64,000 nucleotides of DNA from Acorus gramineus (GCA_030737835.1 JAUJYN010000012.1:4903585-4967584), one strand, 5' to 3'; numbered from the stretch's first letter, positions 25,749 through 38,294 are shown. Made by a program: numbers and translations. Notes: generated from the sequence alone by a model not told the origin.

Positions 25749-28700
25749 GTTTTGGTAAATTTTAACAGGGTTGGTAAAGTTTTATTGAGAAGAGGCAACT
25801 GCATCATTACTCTACTTTTCTCCTCTCCATTTTTTTTAGATATAGACAGGATGTGGGCTGGGCTGGGTTGGGGTAAATAGATCGATTTTTCTGACTAAAT
25901 CGCTAAAAATAGGGCATATATCGAGGTTTCAATAATAATGAATCACATTCACAAAGCAATAATAATGAAATTCCAAATAAACTTAAGAAAAGAAGATGTT
26001 TCTAAAGCTTTGTAGTAATAATGAAACTTCATATACAGCGTATAATAATAATGAGACAACCTATTTTATAATATCATAAAAAGGTATAGGTTTCTTAGGT
26101 TGTTTGCAATGTATTTAAACTAAATATGATTAAAGTATTGGACTATTGGCATTAGATTTCTCATATGTTGAAATTTGAAATGTACTATATATAAATTATT
26201 TTATAATTGCAAACTAAAAATATTCTCTGGTTAGTATGATTATAATTGGCGTATTATACATTATAAATATATAATGTATGGAACCATTTTTTTTAAATGA
26301 TTATAATTATTACATTATAAATAAATTTTCATTATACATTATGCTCCCCAATTTTTATTTTTTTATTTTGGTCTCTCATTTTCTAAACATATAAATACCT
26401 CCACAATATCATTTCCACCTCAACAACTCAACCAAAAATACTCATCAATAAATATGTAAATTATTTATTTTTTTTGTTTTTCTGCTTCTTTGACATTTTT
26501 TTCTTATTTTTTTCATTTTTCTATTTCCTTGCAAAAAAAAAAAGCAAAATCAATATATTGGTATACACATGCAACCAACTTCCAATTAAAATAGTAGTAG
26601 AAATTACCAAAAAAAAATCTCCAAGGAGGGAAACTAATTGCTTTCCACCCACAAAATAAAATTCTTCATAACATGGAGACTTTATGATAGGGTACTACCA
26701 AGAACCCATGACACAAGGACTCAACATTACAAGGACTCAACATAATATATAACGACGTATCAATGACATCATCCTAAGATCATTGTACATTCGTAAAAAT
26801 CTCACGAATTCAGTCGATATTTGCGATTTCACATAGAAAATTGATATATCAAACACGATTTAAAAACTATGATTACAGCTCTCTCTTCCCATTCATTCCC
26901 TTTTAAAACCCATCGACAAAACTGCTCTGATTAATAGTTTGCCCCAAGCAAGATTTTTTGCATACTAATTGATAATATGCCCATAAATCATATGCACGCC
27001 CTAAGAACAAATTTATAGACCAATAGATCACATCACTTCAGGATTCTACAAATCAACTGTATAACCTATGCAATTTAGTTGCTGGCTGGAAGGGTAGACG
27101 TCTTTGGCAAAAATAAATAAATAAACAAGAAAGCAGTGTATAGGATGTCATAGTTAGAACGCATGTAAACAATTGAAATGTTCACGGATTGACTGATAAA
27201 AAATAAGCTTTTTTCTAAATTAATCATCATTAATTGACTAACTATCAAAATAATCATGTTTTCACAATATTTATCAAAGTAATCACCTTGACCAAGTCAA
27301 ACCCTCCACGTCAACAATTTTAGTTTTTTTTTTTTATTGTTACGGTTGAAAACGCTAATAGAAATGGCGTTATCACACTTGGTATAGTTTTTTAATTTTC
27401 TTCAATACGCCAACCTATTTAGTGTAATATGTCTTTCTCAAAAATAGACGTTAACCTCATTGGCATTTTTTGTTTTAATAAATAACGCCAACACAATTGG
27501 CGTTTCATTTTTTTAAGTTAAATTTTTGGTATGTCTTACTGAAATATGAAACTCGATAGAACATTAATACACAGTTTTGAAAATTGGATAAAATATAATC
27601 CATTAGCTTCTCTTTAATTAAACATTAAATTTGAAAATTAAATCATGCCTAATCTATTTGATTGTGTTTAAATTTTTTATAATATCTAATATATCCTTCG
27701 GGTTTTCACCCTCCTATTTATATGAGTATGGAAACCTACCATTAACCATCAAAAAACATCTAGGATGTAATCTATCCTAGAATTCAAATTCTTGACCCAT
27801 ATATACAAAGACAACACAAAACAATATATACGGCTGTTTTGTTGTGTTATTCTTTTTTCAAATAAATATATAGTTAGAGAGATTCTAGGATAGATTAAGG
27901 GTCCGTTTGGAAACACAGATTGAAAAGTAGCTTTTGGAATAAAGTTGATTTTTAAAATGATTTTAAACCTTCACTTTTTTAGCATGTTTTTTTTTAATTC
28001 AGGAATCAATATTTGAAAGGAGTTTAATGTTTAGTTTTTTGAGCTTTTCAAAATACGGATTTCGAGAGAAAAATTAAAAGGAATCCAGCTTCCGATTCTG
28101 CAAAAAGCTGCCCCGTTTGGCTGCACGATTTTAACTTTTCAGCTTTTCAAAAAGCAAAAGCGTGTCCAAACGCGCAACCAAACGGGGCCTATATGAATTG
28201 ATCTTGAAAAGATATCATCTAGGATATATTAGATATTATCAAATATTTAAACACATGCAAAATATTTAAAAATTAGCATATCTTTTACGATAGACATCAA
28301 CAAAAAAAAAAAAAAAAGTTCAGGCCAATTTTAATATGGATTAGAGATGATTTAATTAAGAATCAAATACTTTAAAAATGCCATTGTGATTGATGTTTTA
28401 AAATTTATAAAAAGTAAGACGCCAATGGATTGGCGTCTTTTATGTGGAGAATGTATTATGCCAACCTAGTTGGCGAATTGAAGAAAAAAATAAAAAAAAT
28501 CCCATAAGTATCATAACGCCATCTCCAATGGCGTTTTCAACGGGAAAAATAAAAAAGCTGACGTGGAGGGTTTGACCTGGTCAGATGACTATTTTGGTAA
28601 ATATTGTGAAACAGTGATTAATTTGGTAATTAGTTAAATAATGTTGACTAATTTGAGAGAAAAGGCCTAAAAATACATGATAGACACCTTTAAAGAAACT

Positions 28701-31700
28701 TATCAAAGAGAGGATAATTAGGAGGTTGGAATAAGCATATTGTTCCACGGTCAAGAAAAAATGAATATTACAGAGAATATTTTCAACTAAATTCCTATCC
28801 AATCTAGGATAAAAATTAACCTGAAACACAATTCTAATATATGTGTTTGTGACTTGTCACGACTTTTCCTATAACCAAGGCATGTTTATGGGTCAAATAG
28901 CATAAATTGTGCACTAAAATGTTTCAGTGGTAACCTCCATAAATATAATAAGCAGATGGTCTGATGGAATATAGCTTTCAGAAAGCATCAAGAACACAAT
29001 GATGCAGAAACCATGCATGCATCAACACCATATATAGCTCCTCAGTTTCTGCAGTAAATTTAACAGAAGAATATACCACAATCATCATGTTTCAACGGTT
29101 CTTTCCCATGAATTATTATAATACCAGAATGGTAAAATAAAACATCTACTGATAACAGATAGATAACGTTCTTCAAAACTGCATGCAATAAAGATAACAA
29201 TGCCCTTAAAAACAAAGTAAGACTAAATAAATCATGTTCTGGAAAAAAGTAAATGAGAATCAAATTACATATGGCATGAAAGTAGTTACCTGATAATTAA
29301 AAACACAAGAACATCTATTAAGCACACATTAGTATTAAGGGCAGCAAACAATATTTGAAAGGGGGAAAGCATGCCATTACAAAATTGATTCATAACTTTA
29401 CCTCAATAGGGTGCGATTCAGCTAGCGCATCCAGCCTTAGACCATCAGTAGACTCATCAAGAAATTGTGTCCAAATTTTCCATTCAGGAAAAAGTCCATC
29501 AGTCGCTAAATAACTTACCTGACATACAAAAAAAGTTGAATCAAGAACTTGCCAGATTACAGATTGATTGATCTATTAAACATGAAGACACAGTAATATT
29601 ATGTATACCCATGTCGCAAACCCCTCATTGAGCCATAAATGGGTCCACCATTCCATTGTTACAAGATTTCCAAACCATTGATGTGCCAATTCATGAGCTA
29701 CAACAGTTGCCACCTAGAAAGAAGAAAGAAAATTTATACAATGAAAAAGCTAGATCAATTAGAATTTATTTTCATCTTGATGCTTCAGATCTCCACCTAG
29801 CATGAGAGTTGAGTGCATATTGAACAGGCAAAAACAATCAGTTAATAATAAAATAACAAAATTCCATGGAGTTCCTTCTGGATTTTGAGAAACACGTTGG
29901 AGTATTGATTTAAAATTTTAAACATACATGAAGTAAACCTTTAAAAACAAGTCCTAATAAGCTCAAGTTTATATAACAAATGTATGCAATACATCTGTAG
30001 TCAACATAAAATTGTTGTCAAAGACCATAAGTTAGTAGATCACCCTTTGCTTATTCGCAGCTGCAGAATGACGATCATCATAGAGCAGAGCTGTTTCACG
30101 ATAAGTTACCAAACCGTAGTTTTCCATAGCCCCAGCAGCAAAATCAGGGATGGCAACCATATCCAGTTTGGGTAACACATATGGTGTATCAAAATACCTG
30201 CAAGAATTTAAAAAAGTTAATTATTGTGGATTGAGAGTAGAGACAAATGAGCCAAAAATAATATTCTGATCAAGGATGAAGATCACATCAATCGTAGGCC
30301 CAAAATTTAGATCAGATGTCAGTACTGAAGAAAAAATATCAGTATCCTGTCCTAGTTAAACAAACTCAATCATGAGCGCACGGTTCTATGATGAATTTGC
30401 AGAATATGATACCATGTTAAAATCCCAAGGAATAAATAAGAAGGAACAGATTGCATATTTAAGAAAACCACCTTGTATAGAGAGGAAGAGTCTTCACAGC
30501 AACTTCTAATGCAAACTTTCCTTGATTTCCTTTACCAGGCTGACAGTATACACGAACCTTGGTTCCTGGATTACTCATTTTGATTTTACATGAATACACC
30601 ATTAGAAAAGCATCTTCCAAAAAAAATGGAAAAAAAAAAAAGTATACATGAGTGTACCATCAGAGGTAAAGTCTTCTAAATAATCAAACAAGCCAATAAC
30701 AACTGCCACCAAATAAGTTGACATAATTGGTGACTCCTCGAAAGAAACAGACTTGAGAGACCCGCTAACTGTTTCTTGAATAACTGGCATATTGGACAAT
30801 GCAACCAACTCAGTTGGCACTTCCAATGTTATCTTGAACATAGCCTGAACAAAATATGTTAGCAAACCTAAGTGGAAAATGCAATCATTATTAACAAAAT
30901 TAGGTTGAAATATAGCACTAAGATAACAATAATGAATAACTAAAATATTATACTAGAAATTATATGAGCAATGGACACAAATTAACACCTAAATCACACT
31001 TCTTAAGGATACACAACACACATTGCTTAGAACAACACATCTATAGTATATAGATATCTCTACCATGTTATTAATCACAATGTGTTGAGAGTACTTAGTA
31101 ATAGAAATTAGATGAGTAATTGAGACACTTGAACATCTAATTCATACTTCTTAGGTATACAAAACGCACATATAACAATACATCATAACAATATACAGAT
31201 ATCCTAATACATTGATCATAACAATGTTTTAGAAGTAACTAGTAACAGAAAATATGTAATCAAAAGTCACCTTAAAATTTAAACAACACTTCTAATGGAT
31301 ATAACAACCACACACATCACTTAAAACAATAAATTGTAATACCATCTAGGTATAATGTTTGTTTTTTTTTTTGAGAAGACGGTAGGCAACTGGCTTGTAG
31401 AGTGAAGCCCAATTACAAAGCAAATAAAAGCAAAAGCATAAAGGTATACTGCATTAATAATTACAACATTTTAAATGTATAGCACTTTTAACAGACAGGC
31501 CTCACCTCAACCATCTCCAGTTCACCAATATCCAATATACTACTTTTTTTTCCAACTCCACTCCTGTTTACTAATGCATGAAGCCTCACCTCGAACCAGT
31601 GTTCCCAATTCACCAATATCCAAAATATAGCTTTTGTTTCCAACTCTACTCACTGTTTTAGCTGATGCATCTACTCTTGCATTGGTACCTTTTAAAATGA

Positions 31701-34353
31701 CAAGTTAAGGAGTGTAGTAAAAATCATAGGCATCCACATAAAACTGCTGCCCAAACTATATTTCCTACACCTGTGCCAGAATACCAGAATACTTTTTCAT
31801 GGGGTTCACCGTACTAGAGAAAGAAACCAATTTCATAAGCTTAGAAATTAGAACACTGCCACTTTTTAGAGAAACAATCTACCACCATAATGCGCAGAGC
31901 GCAATCAAAACGCAAGGGGTTCCCTTATGCCTGAGGTGCAGGTGCAAAGCGACTTGCATTGTTGATGGTTCATTGATGTGAAGCACAAATCTTTAATATT
32001 TCATTTCAAAACAACAAAAGAACAACGAGCATTTTGATTTTTTGGATCTGCATTATTTTTCTTTTTCTTTTTTGCTACCAATCAAGTACACTTTGACTAA
32101 AAAGATTCCACAGCCACAAAATATACACGAGAAAGTGCAACAACCAGTCGGATAACCAGATGGGCAGCAGCAGAATGTTCTTCAACCAGAACATGATGCT
32201 GACCAGGCTGAATTATGGGGTAAGTGGTCCTTGGTTTTGGGTGCCTGGATGCCATCCTATCCCCATCAGACGTCTCATAATGGTCTGGGCACAGGCACTT
32301 AGTGATCAAGGTTGATGAACACCTGCCCAGAACCTTGGTTCATCAAAGCCATTCAAATCCTAGTGCTGATTTAGTCAAACAATGAGGAGGCTGGGTATAG
32401 AATCACAATAACAGAGAGATAATCATCTCGTGACAAAACACAAAAATGATAGTAAAATAATTTGAAATGTCTGAAAGTAGATGCTGAAAGCATGGTGAGA
32501 TTTTTTTTCCTTCTCATCCAGGGTAGGGTGCTAACTGTTATCTTTCTTTTGGGTCTTCCAATCTTTCATGCTTGATGCTTCCAGCATAGATCCTTTCTTC
32601 TTAATTTCACTGTCATGAAGTGCAAATACAGGTGCCTCGGTCAAAGTATCTAAATCTTCTATAAGGTTTTCCAAGTGGTGGAGCAATTCAAATGTGGTTC
32701 TTTCATAAATTCAATCATTGGGTTCATAATAGAGATGAATCATACAATAAATATGCAGCAGAAAAATCCCGACATGAAAACTACAAGCTTCAGTGATTGT
32801 TTTAGGTGTTGTATATTCTTAAATAGCCTTAACTTAATTATGAACTGCCTTCAACCGAACCCCTTAGACGAAAAGAATAAAACAATATATCCCAAAAAGT
32901 TGACAAAATGTTATGAACCCTTGTCACACACCAATAGTGATGATTTATAAAAGAGATAGGGAACAACCCACTGTATTTTAAATTTTAAATTTTAAATTAA
33001 AAAAAAAAATTGGTACACAGGTTCACATGTAAAATCAGTATTGTAATGGACAGTAACACTGACCAGAAAGAATTTAAATTAATTTCCATTTAGCAATCAT
33101 GAAATATAGATCAAGAAAAGAAGATCGATTACTACAATCCCGAAGTCATAGATTTTTGGTAGAATCATTTGCAGACGGAATATCAAAAAGATCTCTTCCC
33201 CAATATGAGCATGCTTGTTTGTCAAGATCTCATATTTGATATATAATATAATAGCCAAGTCTTTTATCAAAAAATACTCACTGCTCTACCATTTGAAATG
33301 ATTAATAAAAAAATTATTTCTTTAATATGATCTCTCAGAGAAAATCAATTTTTTACTAATAAAAGGAAAAGTAATTAAAGCATATCAAAAGTGGGTGTCC
33401 TTACTTATACATAGTCTCATATAACGTCCCATGTGCACTCCCACACATCTCCAACAAGGTACATACCAAGCATGTAAATTTGCAATTCTTCTACAAGTGG
33501 GTCCATATAATTTATTGGAGTATATATTTTACACGTATGATAATATATGCTTCCTCATATTAAGTGCACAAAATTTTAAAAAGAAAAAGAAAAAACGTAA
33601 AAGTAAAGCATGTACAAAATGCAAGTGGGGTTGTATGCGAGGCTATCCCTAACATTTTTTGTTAAAATAAACAAATAATCAAACATGATTTGATAAAAGA
33701 AAAACCTTAAAAGCAGGTTCATCCCAGCAAGGGAAGCATCGCCTAGCATCGGCCGGCTCAAACTGCGTCACAGCCATGTTTTTCTTCTCCCCATTATGCT
33801 CATAAGTACTAAAAGGAACCAATACAAACACATAAGAAAACAAAAATCAAAACCATCCAATCAAACAAAAAAAAATGGACTTTTTTCATCAAATTCACCA
33901 CCTTTTGTAAAACCCCTTCATCTGATCATTCAAAGTCCCAGAAAAACCCATCCCCAAAACCCCCTCTCCACGGGGAATCTTCCCTTCGAATACCAAAACC
34001 AAGATCTCATCCTCCACCACGGCGGCAACCTCCGTAGGCCCAAACTTCTGATTTTCAAAATATCAACCACTCAAACCAAACCATCCAAAAAAAAAAGTCA
34101 AAACCTAATAAAAAAAATTTCAAAAAAAAATACGTACTTGACCGGATCGTTGGTTCTTGAACCAGACGGAGTTTTCGTGGATGGAGAGGTCGGCGGCGTT
34201 AAGGACGAGGAACTCGGTGTCATCGACAACGTCGATGGAGATCTGGACGGAGCCCGTGAACGTGCAGGAGGAGAGATCGGGAGTCAGATTGAGGTCGTAT
34301 TTTTTTGGGATGGCGAATTTTGGAAGCCTCGCCTGCCCTTTGAACCGATCCAT
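15404..34353 (-). CDS. APM1: M1 metallo-aminopeptidase, APM1 type (19 exons, 870 aa)
   Basis: Membrane-associated zinc aminopeptidase of the puromycin-sensitive M1 family, which removes N-terminal residues from peptides; the Arabidopsis member is linked to auxin-transporter trafficking. Exons, all with GT-AG borders and matching phases: 34353-34138, 34047-33902, 33808-33706, 30844-30658, 30565-30472, 30197-30044, 29713-29609, 29518-29402, 24969-24856, 24203-24021, 19775-19505, 19423-19302, 19218-19121, 18156-17979, 17895-17781, 17700-17633, 17552-17475, 16014-15937, 15589-15404. They sum to 870 codons, the usual plant length. Seen: GAMEN at 271-275, zinc motif HELAH at 307-311 with the third ligand Glu330, and the catalytic-type Tyr392 in SYRKGAS. 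The start [14 protein letters not shown] is the family's N-terminus, without a signal peptide. Introns 3, 8 and 10 are 2.9, 4.4 and 4.2 kb and full of repeats, which explains the 19-kb span. No disabling change was seen, so the gene looks functional. Confidence 0.95.
16353..17015. repeat. Diverged tandem repeat of about 270 bp in aminopeptidase intron 17
   Basis: The words TTTAGTCTCACA/TTTAGCTTTACATCAC recur at about 16355, 16637 and 16902. Each is followed by a GTTTTAAA- or CATTTTACA-containing stretch ending in GTGAG/GTGAATCC. Units are about 260-290 bp with roughly 2.4 copies. Phrases such as GGGTTGGGCAGGAGTCTAACGG and GGGTTGAGTAGGGCTAAGAG align between units. It is probably derived from a dispersed retroelement, identity unknown. 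Confidence 0.7.
19776..21479. other. AT-rich part of aminopeptidase intron 10
   Basis: Mostly TTAATATTA-type sequence, especially 20040-20600. No coding segment, RNA gene or bounded repeat was recognised. It is intronic because exons 10 and 11 on either side join in phase. Confidence 0.5.
21480..21880 (+). mobile_element. Probable LINE 3' fragment with A-tail
   Basis: It ends in a CTTTTACCCTCCC sequence followed by A9 (about 21860-21881), resembling plant L1-type LINE tails. Upstream it has moderately GC-rich text unlike the surrounding AT-rich intron, including GAACTGGTGGTTAACTCATC. No protein domain could be read, so the identity rests on the tail. Confidence 0.45.
21990..23024 (+). mobile_element. 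Decayed L1-type LINE 3' end (zf-RVT region and poly-A)
   Basis: In plus-strand reading, [22 protein letters not shown] (about 22389-22455, shown only in part by its key [11 protein letters not shown]) is the start of the zf-RVT domain found after plant LINE reverse transcriptases. [15 protein letters not shown] follows near 22497-22541, then [12 protein letters not shown] near 22690. Stops interrupt it at about 22476 and 22568. The element ends GATGCCTACCATTTTCTC plus A15 at 23009-23024. It inserted in the sense opposite to the host gene and is non-functional. The left boundary is approximate. Confidence 0.8.
22316..22391. repeat. 38-bp tandem duplication within the LINE remnant
   Basis: AAGATTGAGAGAAATTGCAG... 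is followed directly by AAGATTGATAGAAATTGCAG..., two nearly identical units that both end in GTCGAAGGAGATAT. It is a local duplication in the coding part of the dead LINE. Confidence 0.8.
24520..24593. repeat. Perfect 37-bp tandem duplication in intron 9
   Basis: Two identical head-to-tail copies of a unit starting CCATAGCTTAAGTAGGACAT lie at 24520-24556 and 24557-24593. Perfect identity suggests a recent duplication or an assembly echo. Confidence 0.9.
25717..25742. repeat. (AT)n microsatellite in intron 8
   Basis: Uninterrupted AT dinucleotides, about 13 units. Likely length-polymorphic. Confidence 0.9.
27200..28666. mobile_element. Long inverted-repeat element with AACGCCA/TGGCGTT motifs (intron 8)
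   Basis: Arms of about 300 bp are inverted copies. The left arm contains CACAATATTTATCAAAGTAA, TCAAACCCTCCACGTCAAC, GTTGAAAACGC and ATGGCGTTAT. The right arm, reverse-complemented, gives CACAATATTTACCAAAATAG, TCAAACCCTCCACGTCAGC, GTTGAAAACGCC and ATGGCGTTAT in the same order. Short GCGTT-type inverted words recur inside each arm. The interior has no transposase frame, and an unrelated MITE is nested in it. Borders are approximate and no target duplication was fixed. It is probably a non-autonomous DNA element. Confidence 0.75.
27898..28190. mobile_element. hAT-like MITE nested in the inverted-repeat element
   Basis: Left end GGGTCCGTTTGGAAACAC and right end GCGCAACCAAACGGGGCC are imperfect inverted repeats of the GGNCCGTTTGG type common in plant hAT MITEs. 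It is about 290 bp and non-coding, with many AGCTTTTCAAAA-like words. A clear 8-bp target duplication could not be seen. Confidence 0.65.
30950..31360. repeat. Diverged tandem repeat of about 140-155 bp in intron 3
   Basis: Three successive segments (starting about 30955, 31105 and 31245) share the order AGTAATAGAAATTA/ATGAG, ACACTTCTTARGGATACA, CATAACAATATACAGATAT-like words and GTACTTAGTAATAG/GTAACTAGTAACAG. Divergence is substantial. No known family recognised. Confidence 0.6.
31362..31442 (-). mobile_element. Short LINE-like tail fragment
   Basis: A T-run at 31362-31373 followed by GAGAAGACGGTAGGCAACTG mirrors the minus-strand tail at 8940 (T-run, GAGAGAAAGGTAGATCTTGC). Similar but imperfect words flank it (AGGTATAATG and AGGTATACTG), possibly an eroded target duplication. 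Confidence 0.4.
31501..31670. repeat. Two direct copies of about 85 bp in intron 3
   Basis: CCTCACCTCAACC...CACCAATATCCAA...TTTCCAACTCCACTC at 31501-31567 is repeated as CCTCACCTCGAACC...CACCAATATCCAA...TTTCCAACTCTACTC at 31587-31653, with small indels. Confidence 0.7.
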
Positions 34354-35898
34354 CTCTGTCTCTCTGGTTCTCTTCTATTGAAAAATCACAGTCGATTTGA
34401 GATATTATTACGTGATAACTTCGAAAAAGTTCAAACATACCATTTTGCCCTCAAATAGCCACTCTGACCACGAAGATTAAATAAAAAAAAAAAAAAAAAC
34501 GGTTAAAGACATCTTAAATCCTCGCAAACATGCTAATCCTATATAACTCTTTATCAAAAGTTGGGACAGACGTATAAGTCCTTAAAAACTTATAAAAATA
34601 TCTGGTTTCAATAAAAATTAATTATAACCCAACATATCTTATTTAACTTTAATCTATAACCATGAAATGATTAAATTATCCTCAAATTTTTAACCCAACA
34701 TACCTTATTGTGTTTCAATTGATAGAAGTGAGTTACATTTCATTAGTAATATTCAGTAAAATCAAACTATTCCCCCAACAACATATTTGAAATAAAAACA
34801 TAATACATAATATTTTAAAAGATAGATAAGAAGTTCCAAAACAATACATACTCATTATAAAAGGACATTTTATACAAAAAGTTACTTAAACATCATACAT
34901 ATTTTTTGGGATTCTTTGTCCATGTATCTTCAAAAGTAAGCATTATTTGAGGCTTGTGAGTCCTATATATATTGTGCCAAATTAGTATGTTGAAATAATG
35001 AGTTCAGTTGAAGTAATACATGGAGAAATGATTGTATTGTTTGTACTATTACTGCTTCAGATAATTTATTTTGTACTATTACAAATGCCTAGTTAGTTTA
35101 TACCATTGGAATATTTAGATATTATGCATTTTTACCACCTAGTAAGTTCCATCAAAATTTCTGTTAACACCATTAAAGTCTTTGGAGAAATAATTAAAGA
35201 GAAATGATTAAAGAGCGTTGATACACTCAAACCACTTTGCAGCCTAGTATGTAGCCCCATACACTATTGATGGCGTAGATAAACCGTGTTATCATAGTTT
35301 ATGGGGTTCTACCATAGTATATAGTTTTTTTTTCATTTTTTCAAAAAGAAAAAAAATTTCACTAATGTGTCTTGAAATATACATCATTTCATATAGCAAT
35401 ATGTATTTCAATGGGAGAGTGATTTTTAGAAAAAAGAAAACCGGTGTAGACTGTAAATAGGACTGCACAGTGAACTAGACACATCAATTTTCATGTTCAA
35501 AATACCCTTATTTTTCAATTTTTATATTTCTCTCACAAAATAAAATATTTATTTTATACCATCTAACACAGCATGAAACAGTGGAAGGATTTGTTATAGG
35601 TCAAGATCCCATAAATTCCTTGAATCCAGAAGGAATTCCTTGAATCACAAGGAAGATAATAAAAAGAGAACAATTTTTTTTATTATTAATTGAAAAGTTA
35701 ATTATACCATACACAATATGGTGACATTCCTTTTATAAACCACAAATATTAAATTCATACTCATAATGTCATTTACCACTCTACTAAAAATAATAAAGAT
35801 ACAATTATAATGACAATTATGAAAAAATTTCTTATGGAGGAAAAAGCATGTGCTCTTCCCAATGTTTAGCTCAGTTTGACCTAGAAGGTTATAACCGG
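34354..35898. other. Intergenic, upstream of the aminopeptidase
   Basis: The promoter of the minus-strand aminopeptidase should lie just right of 34353. The first 30 bases form a CT/GA-rich tract, but no TATA box is evident. Positions 35270-35560 resemble 40200-40420: both have a GAAAAC-CGG/GGATG segment followed by GACTG/GGACAGAACT and AYACRTCAATTT words, so they are probably copies of one dispersed repeat. No gene seen. Confidence 0.45.
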
Positions 35899-36700
35899 TT
35901 ACCAACCAATCGAAGAGGGAAACTCGGGGGAACTAATTCGCCCAAAGAGAACAGCTCTGGAGACTGGCCCCTCGCTCAAGGAGAAAATCTTGGATAACTG
36001 GTTCTTTGTCCAAAGCATAATATCGAAGACCTACTGAAGAGGAGAGGACCACTAAGCCAATGACGACTCAAGGAGGATCAAGATTAGTCATTTGGTTGAA
36101 CCCCCTCTGAAGCAAGAACCATTGAGCCTCTTTGAGTCCAACCAGCTGAACCTAGGCCCATACCTAGCCCTGGCTACAGGAGGAAGGAGACCACTGAGAC
36201 CACAAGATGGGGTCAGGACCACTCTGCCCAACCGAATTGGCAGAGATGTGCCCTGAGCTCGACAAACAGTCTGCCACAGCCCACCCACAGTCACGGTTAG
36301 AGCGAATGAGGCGACGCCACGTGGCCATGACATCATAGCAAACACCCAGTCCTGTGTCTCACATAATCTTCCATGTCAAAAGATATTCACCGAGACAAAG
36401 GGACAATTGGGCGGGAAAACGTGGTCACTTACTCGGCAAAAAAGGAACGAGAAGGAGGAGAGAGGGACATTCATTATGAAGTAAACATTTTCACTACTCA
36501 CCCAGTCTGAACAAACATCTTCTAGTTCTTCTTCTTCTTCCTCTTCTTCATTTCACTGACGTGAGTGTCAGAGTACCCTAGTTGGCACCACACCAGTGTC
36601 CAAGGCTTTTTGGGTGCAGGATCTTCACCGGGAGGATTCAGATCTTCACACGAAGGTGAAGCCCCAAGCCTATCACTCTTATTGAGGGTCATCACCACCT
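35899..36700 (+). mobile_element. Probable gypsy-type solo LTR fragment
   Basis: A GC-rich island in AT-rich DNA. Its right part has the layout of plant Gypsy LTRs: a CT-rich run (TCTTCTTCTTCCTCTTCTTC), then TGACGTGAGTGTCAGAGTA, GGCACCACACCAGTGTCC and GGTGCAGGATCTTCA. No gag or pol nearby. The ends are not defined, so it is a fragment or solo LTR at best. Confidence 0.55.
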
Positions 36701-37076
36701 TCACTACTAAAAATAAAAACTACTTCATTAAAATCCTTAAAATTATACAAGATCATAAAAATCCTAAATTCAAATTTCACCAATAAAATGTGATTATTAT
36801 GATTTTAAATAGTGAGATTTTCTGATATAGTAAATTACTAAAATATGACAAGTTCTCATAAAACTATATTTTGAGTACTAAATTGAAATCAATATAGTGC
36901 AATTAATGATTTTCCTTCAAATTTGTCCGACATCATCACAAAAAATTTGGATTTGTTTTCATCCCATGAAAAAAATAAAAATTGTTAAATTTTACAATAA
37001 GAATGATTTAATCCATCTAAAATCCAAATAAAAAACAAAAACTTAAACATAAAAAATTATTTAATAAAGATGAAGG
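36701..37076. other. AT-rich spacer between LTR-like fragments
   Basis: A-rich sequence with many AAAATCC words. No feature recognised. Confidence 0.4.
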
Positions 37077-37800
37077 GGTATGATTCCTTCAATCAATAGA
37101 GGTGCAGTAGGGCTCCTCCTTTGGGTGGTGATCCGAGTCTTCAATGAATGAATCTTCATTAAGGAACCTCTTGACACCAGTGTGGTGCTGGCCAAGGGAT
37201 TGAGACGCTCAAATTAGTAGGTAATTAAGGTTATTTTTTGGATGAAACAAAGGTGTGTAGATTATGGTTGCACACCTTCTCCTTCCCTCTTGCCCCTATT
37301 TTATACTGGAGAATATGAAAAACCCTAATGTAACTGTTCCTCTGATTTGGTGGGATATTCTGCGTCAGGGAAAATTCTTCGGGATGCTGCAGTTGTCAGT
37401 CCATTATAAAATGTGGTCACATGGAGTTATATTAAGCGTGTCACATGGGATTTTGTTAGCCTGTTTTTCGGGCCGAGCACATACCTTTGCAGCTGTACTG
37501 GATAAAGTGGGCCCTAACCCCTTGCTACGATGATTAGGTCCAGGTTTGACCGTGCTGCTTGGAGGGATGTTTTGGTGACTCTGTCCTTTGGGAGATTGAC
37601 CTTGCGACTAACCTTCAAGCACCTCATGCAACAACTAGTTTGGTCTCTCTCATTCTCGAAAGGCCATGCGAGCTATCTTCCTCGCGAAACAAGTTTGATC
37701 GGTGGACAGTTCTGATTGTTGGGCATCGATTTGGAATAGGTGACCCATTGGCCTGTTTACGAGGAACATGTGTCACGTCCAAAATATGTAGAAGATTTTC
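37077..37800 (-). mobile_element. Second LTR-like fragment in opposite orientation
   Basis: On the minus strand this contains TTTGAGCGTCTCAATCCC, GCCAGCACCACACTGGTGTC and a following GGTTCC, aligning with the GAGTGTCAGAGTACCC, GGCACCACACCAGTGTCC order at 36555-36605. It is related to, but diverged from, the fragment to the left. The outer limit at 37800 is uncertain. The short open frames inside are not genes. Confidence 0.45.
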
Positions 37801-38294
37801 CCTCCACAAAAGATATAATAGTTATTAAACTTAATTACATCGGTATAGAAAAAAAAAAGTTATCTTTGATAAAAAATTATATAAAAAAATAATTTATTCA
37901 TTTAATATAAATTTCTTGATTTCACTTGTGAAATTTTCAACTCACAAGAATAGATAGAAGAATAGAAAATATATATTGTTTTGAGAAACTTTAATCCTTT
38001 CAAACTGAATGAATAAAAGAAAAGGTTTTGTTAACGAGTGCCCTCAACCGAACAAATTAATTATGATATGGTTAACAAAAATGAAAGATTTTTTAAAATA
38101 CCAACAACACCCCTAATAAATTCACCACGTTTTCTTCACCCAATTTTTCCCTCCCTTACACAATGTTTTAAAAAAAAAATGTTACCAGCATAAATAAGAT
38201 ATTTTCAAGAAGAAAGTCCTATTTATGTAAAAAAAAATGTATGTATACCAAACAATTGAACAATATTTTTTTTTGTATATAAATTCAATTTTTT
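37801..38294. other. AT-rich intergenic, nothing firm
   Basis: Contains GTTAACGAGTGCCCTCAACC at about 38031. A related GTTAACCAGTGCCCTAAGG lies at about 39264 in the same orientation; such words occur in plant transposon ends. No complete element could be delimited. Confidence 0.35.

Noticed and set aside
27898..28190. 8-bp target duplication for the nested hAT-like MITE
   Set aside because: The flanks GGATAGATTAA and TATATGAATTG do not match, so I claim only the inverted ends.
33796..34458. 220-aa plus-strand open frame
   Set aside because: Antisense to exons 1 and 2 of the aminopeptidase, which have matching phases and family motifs.
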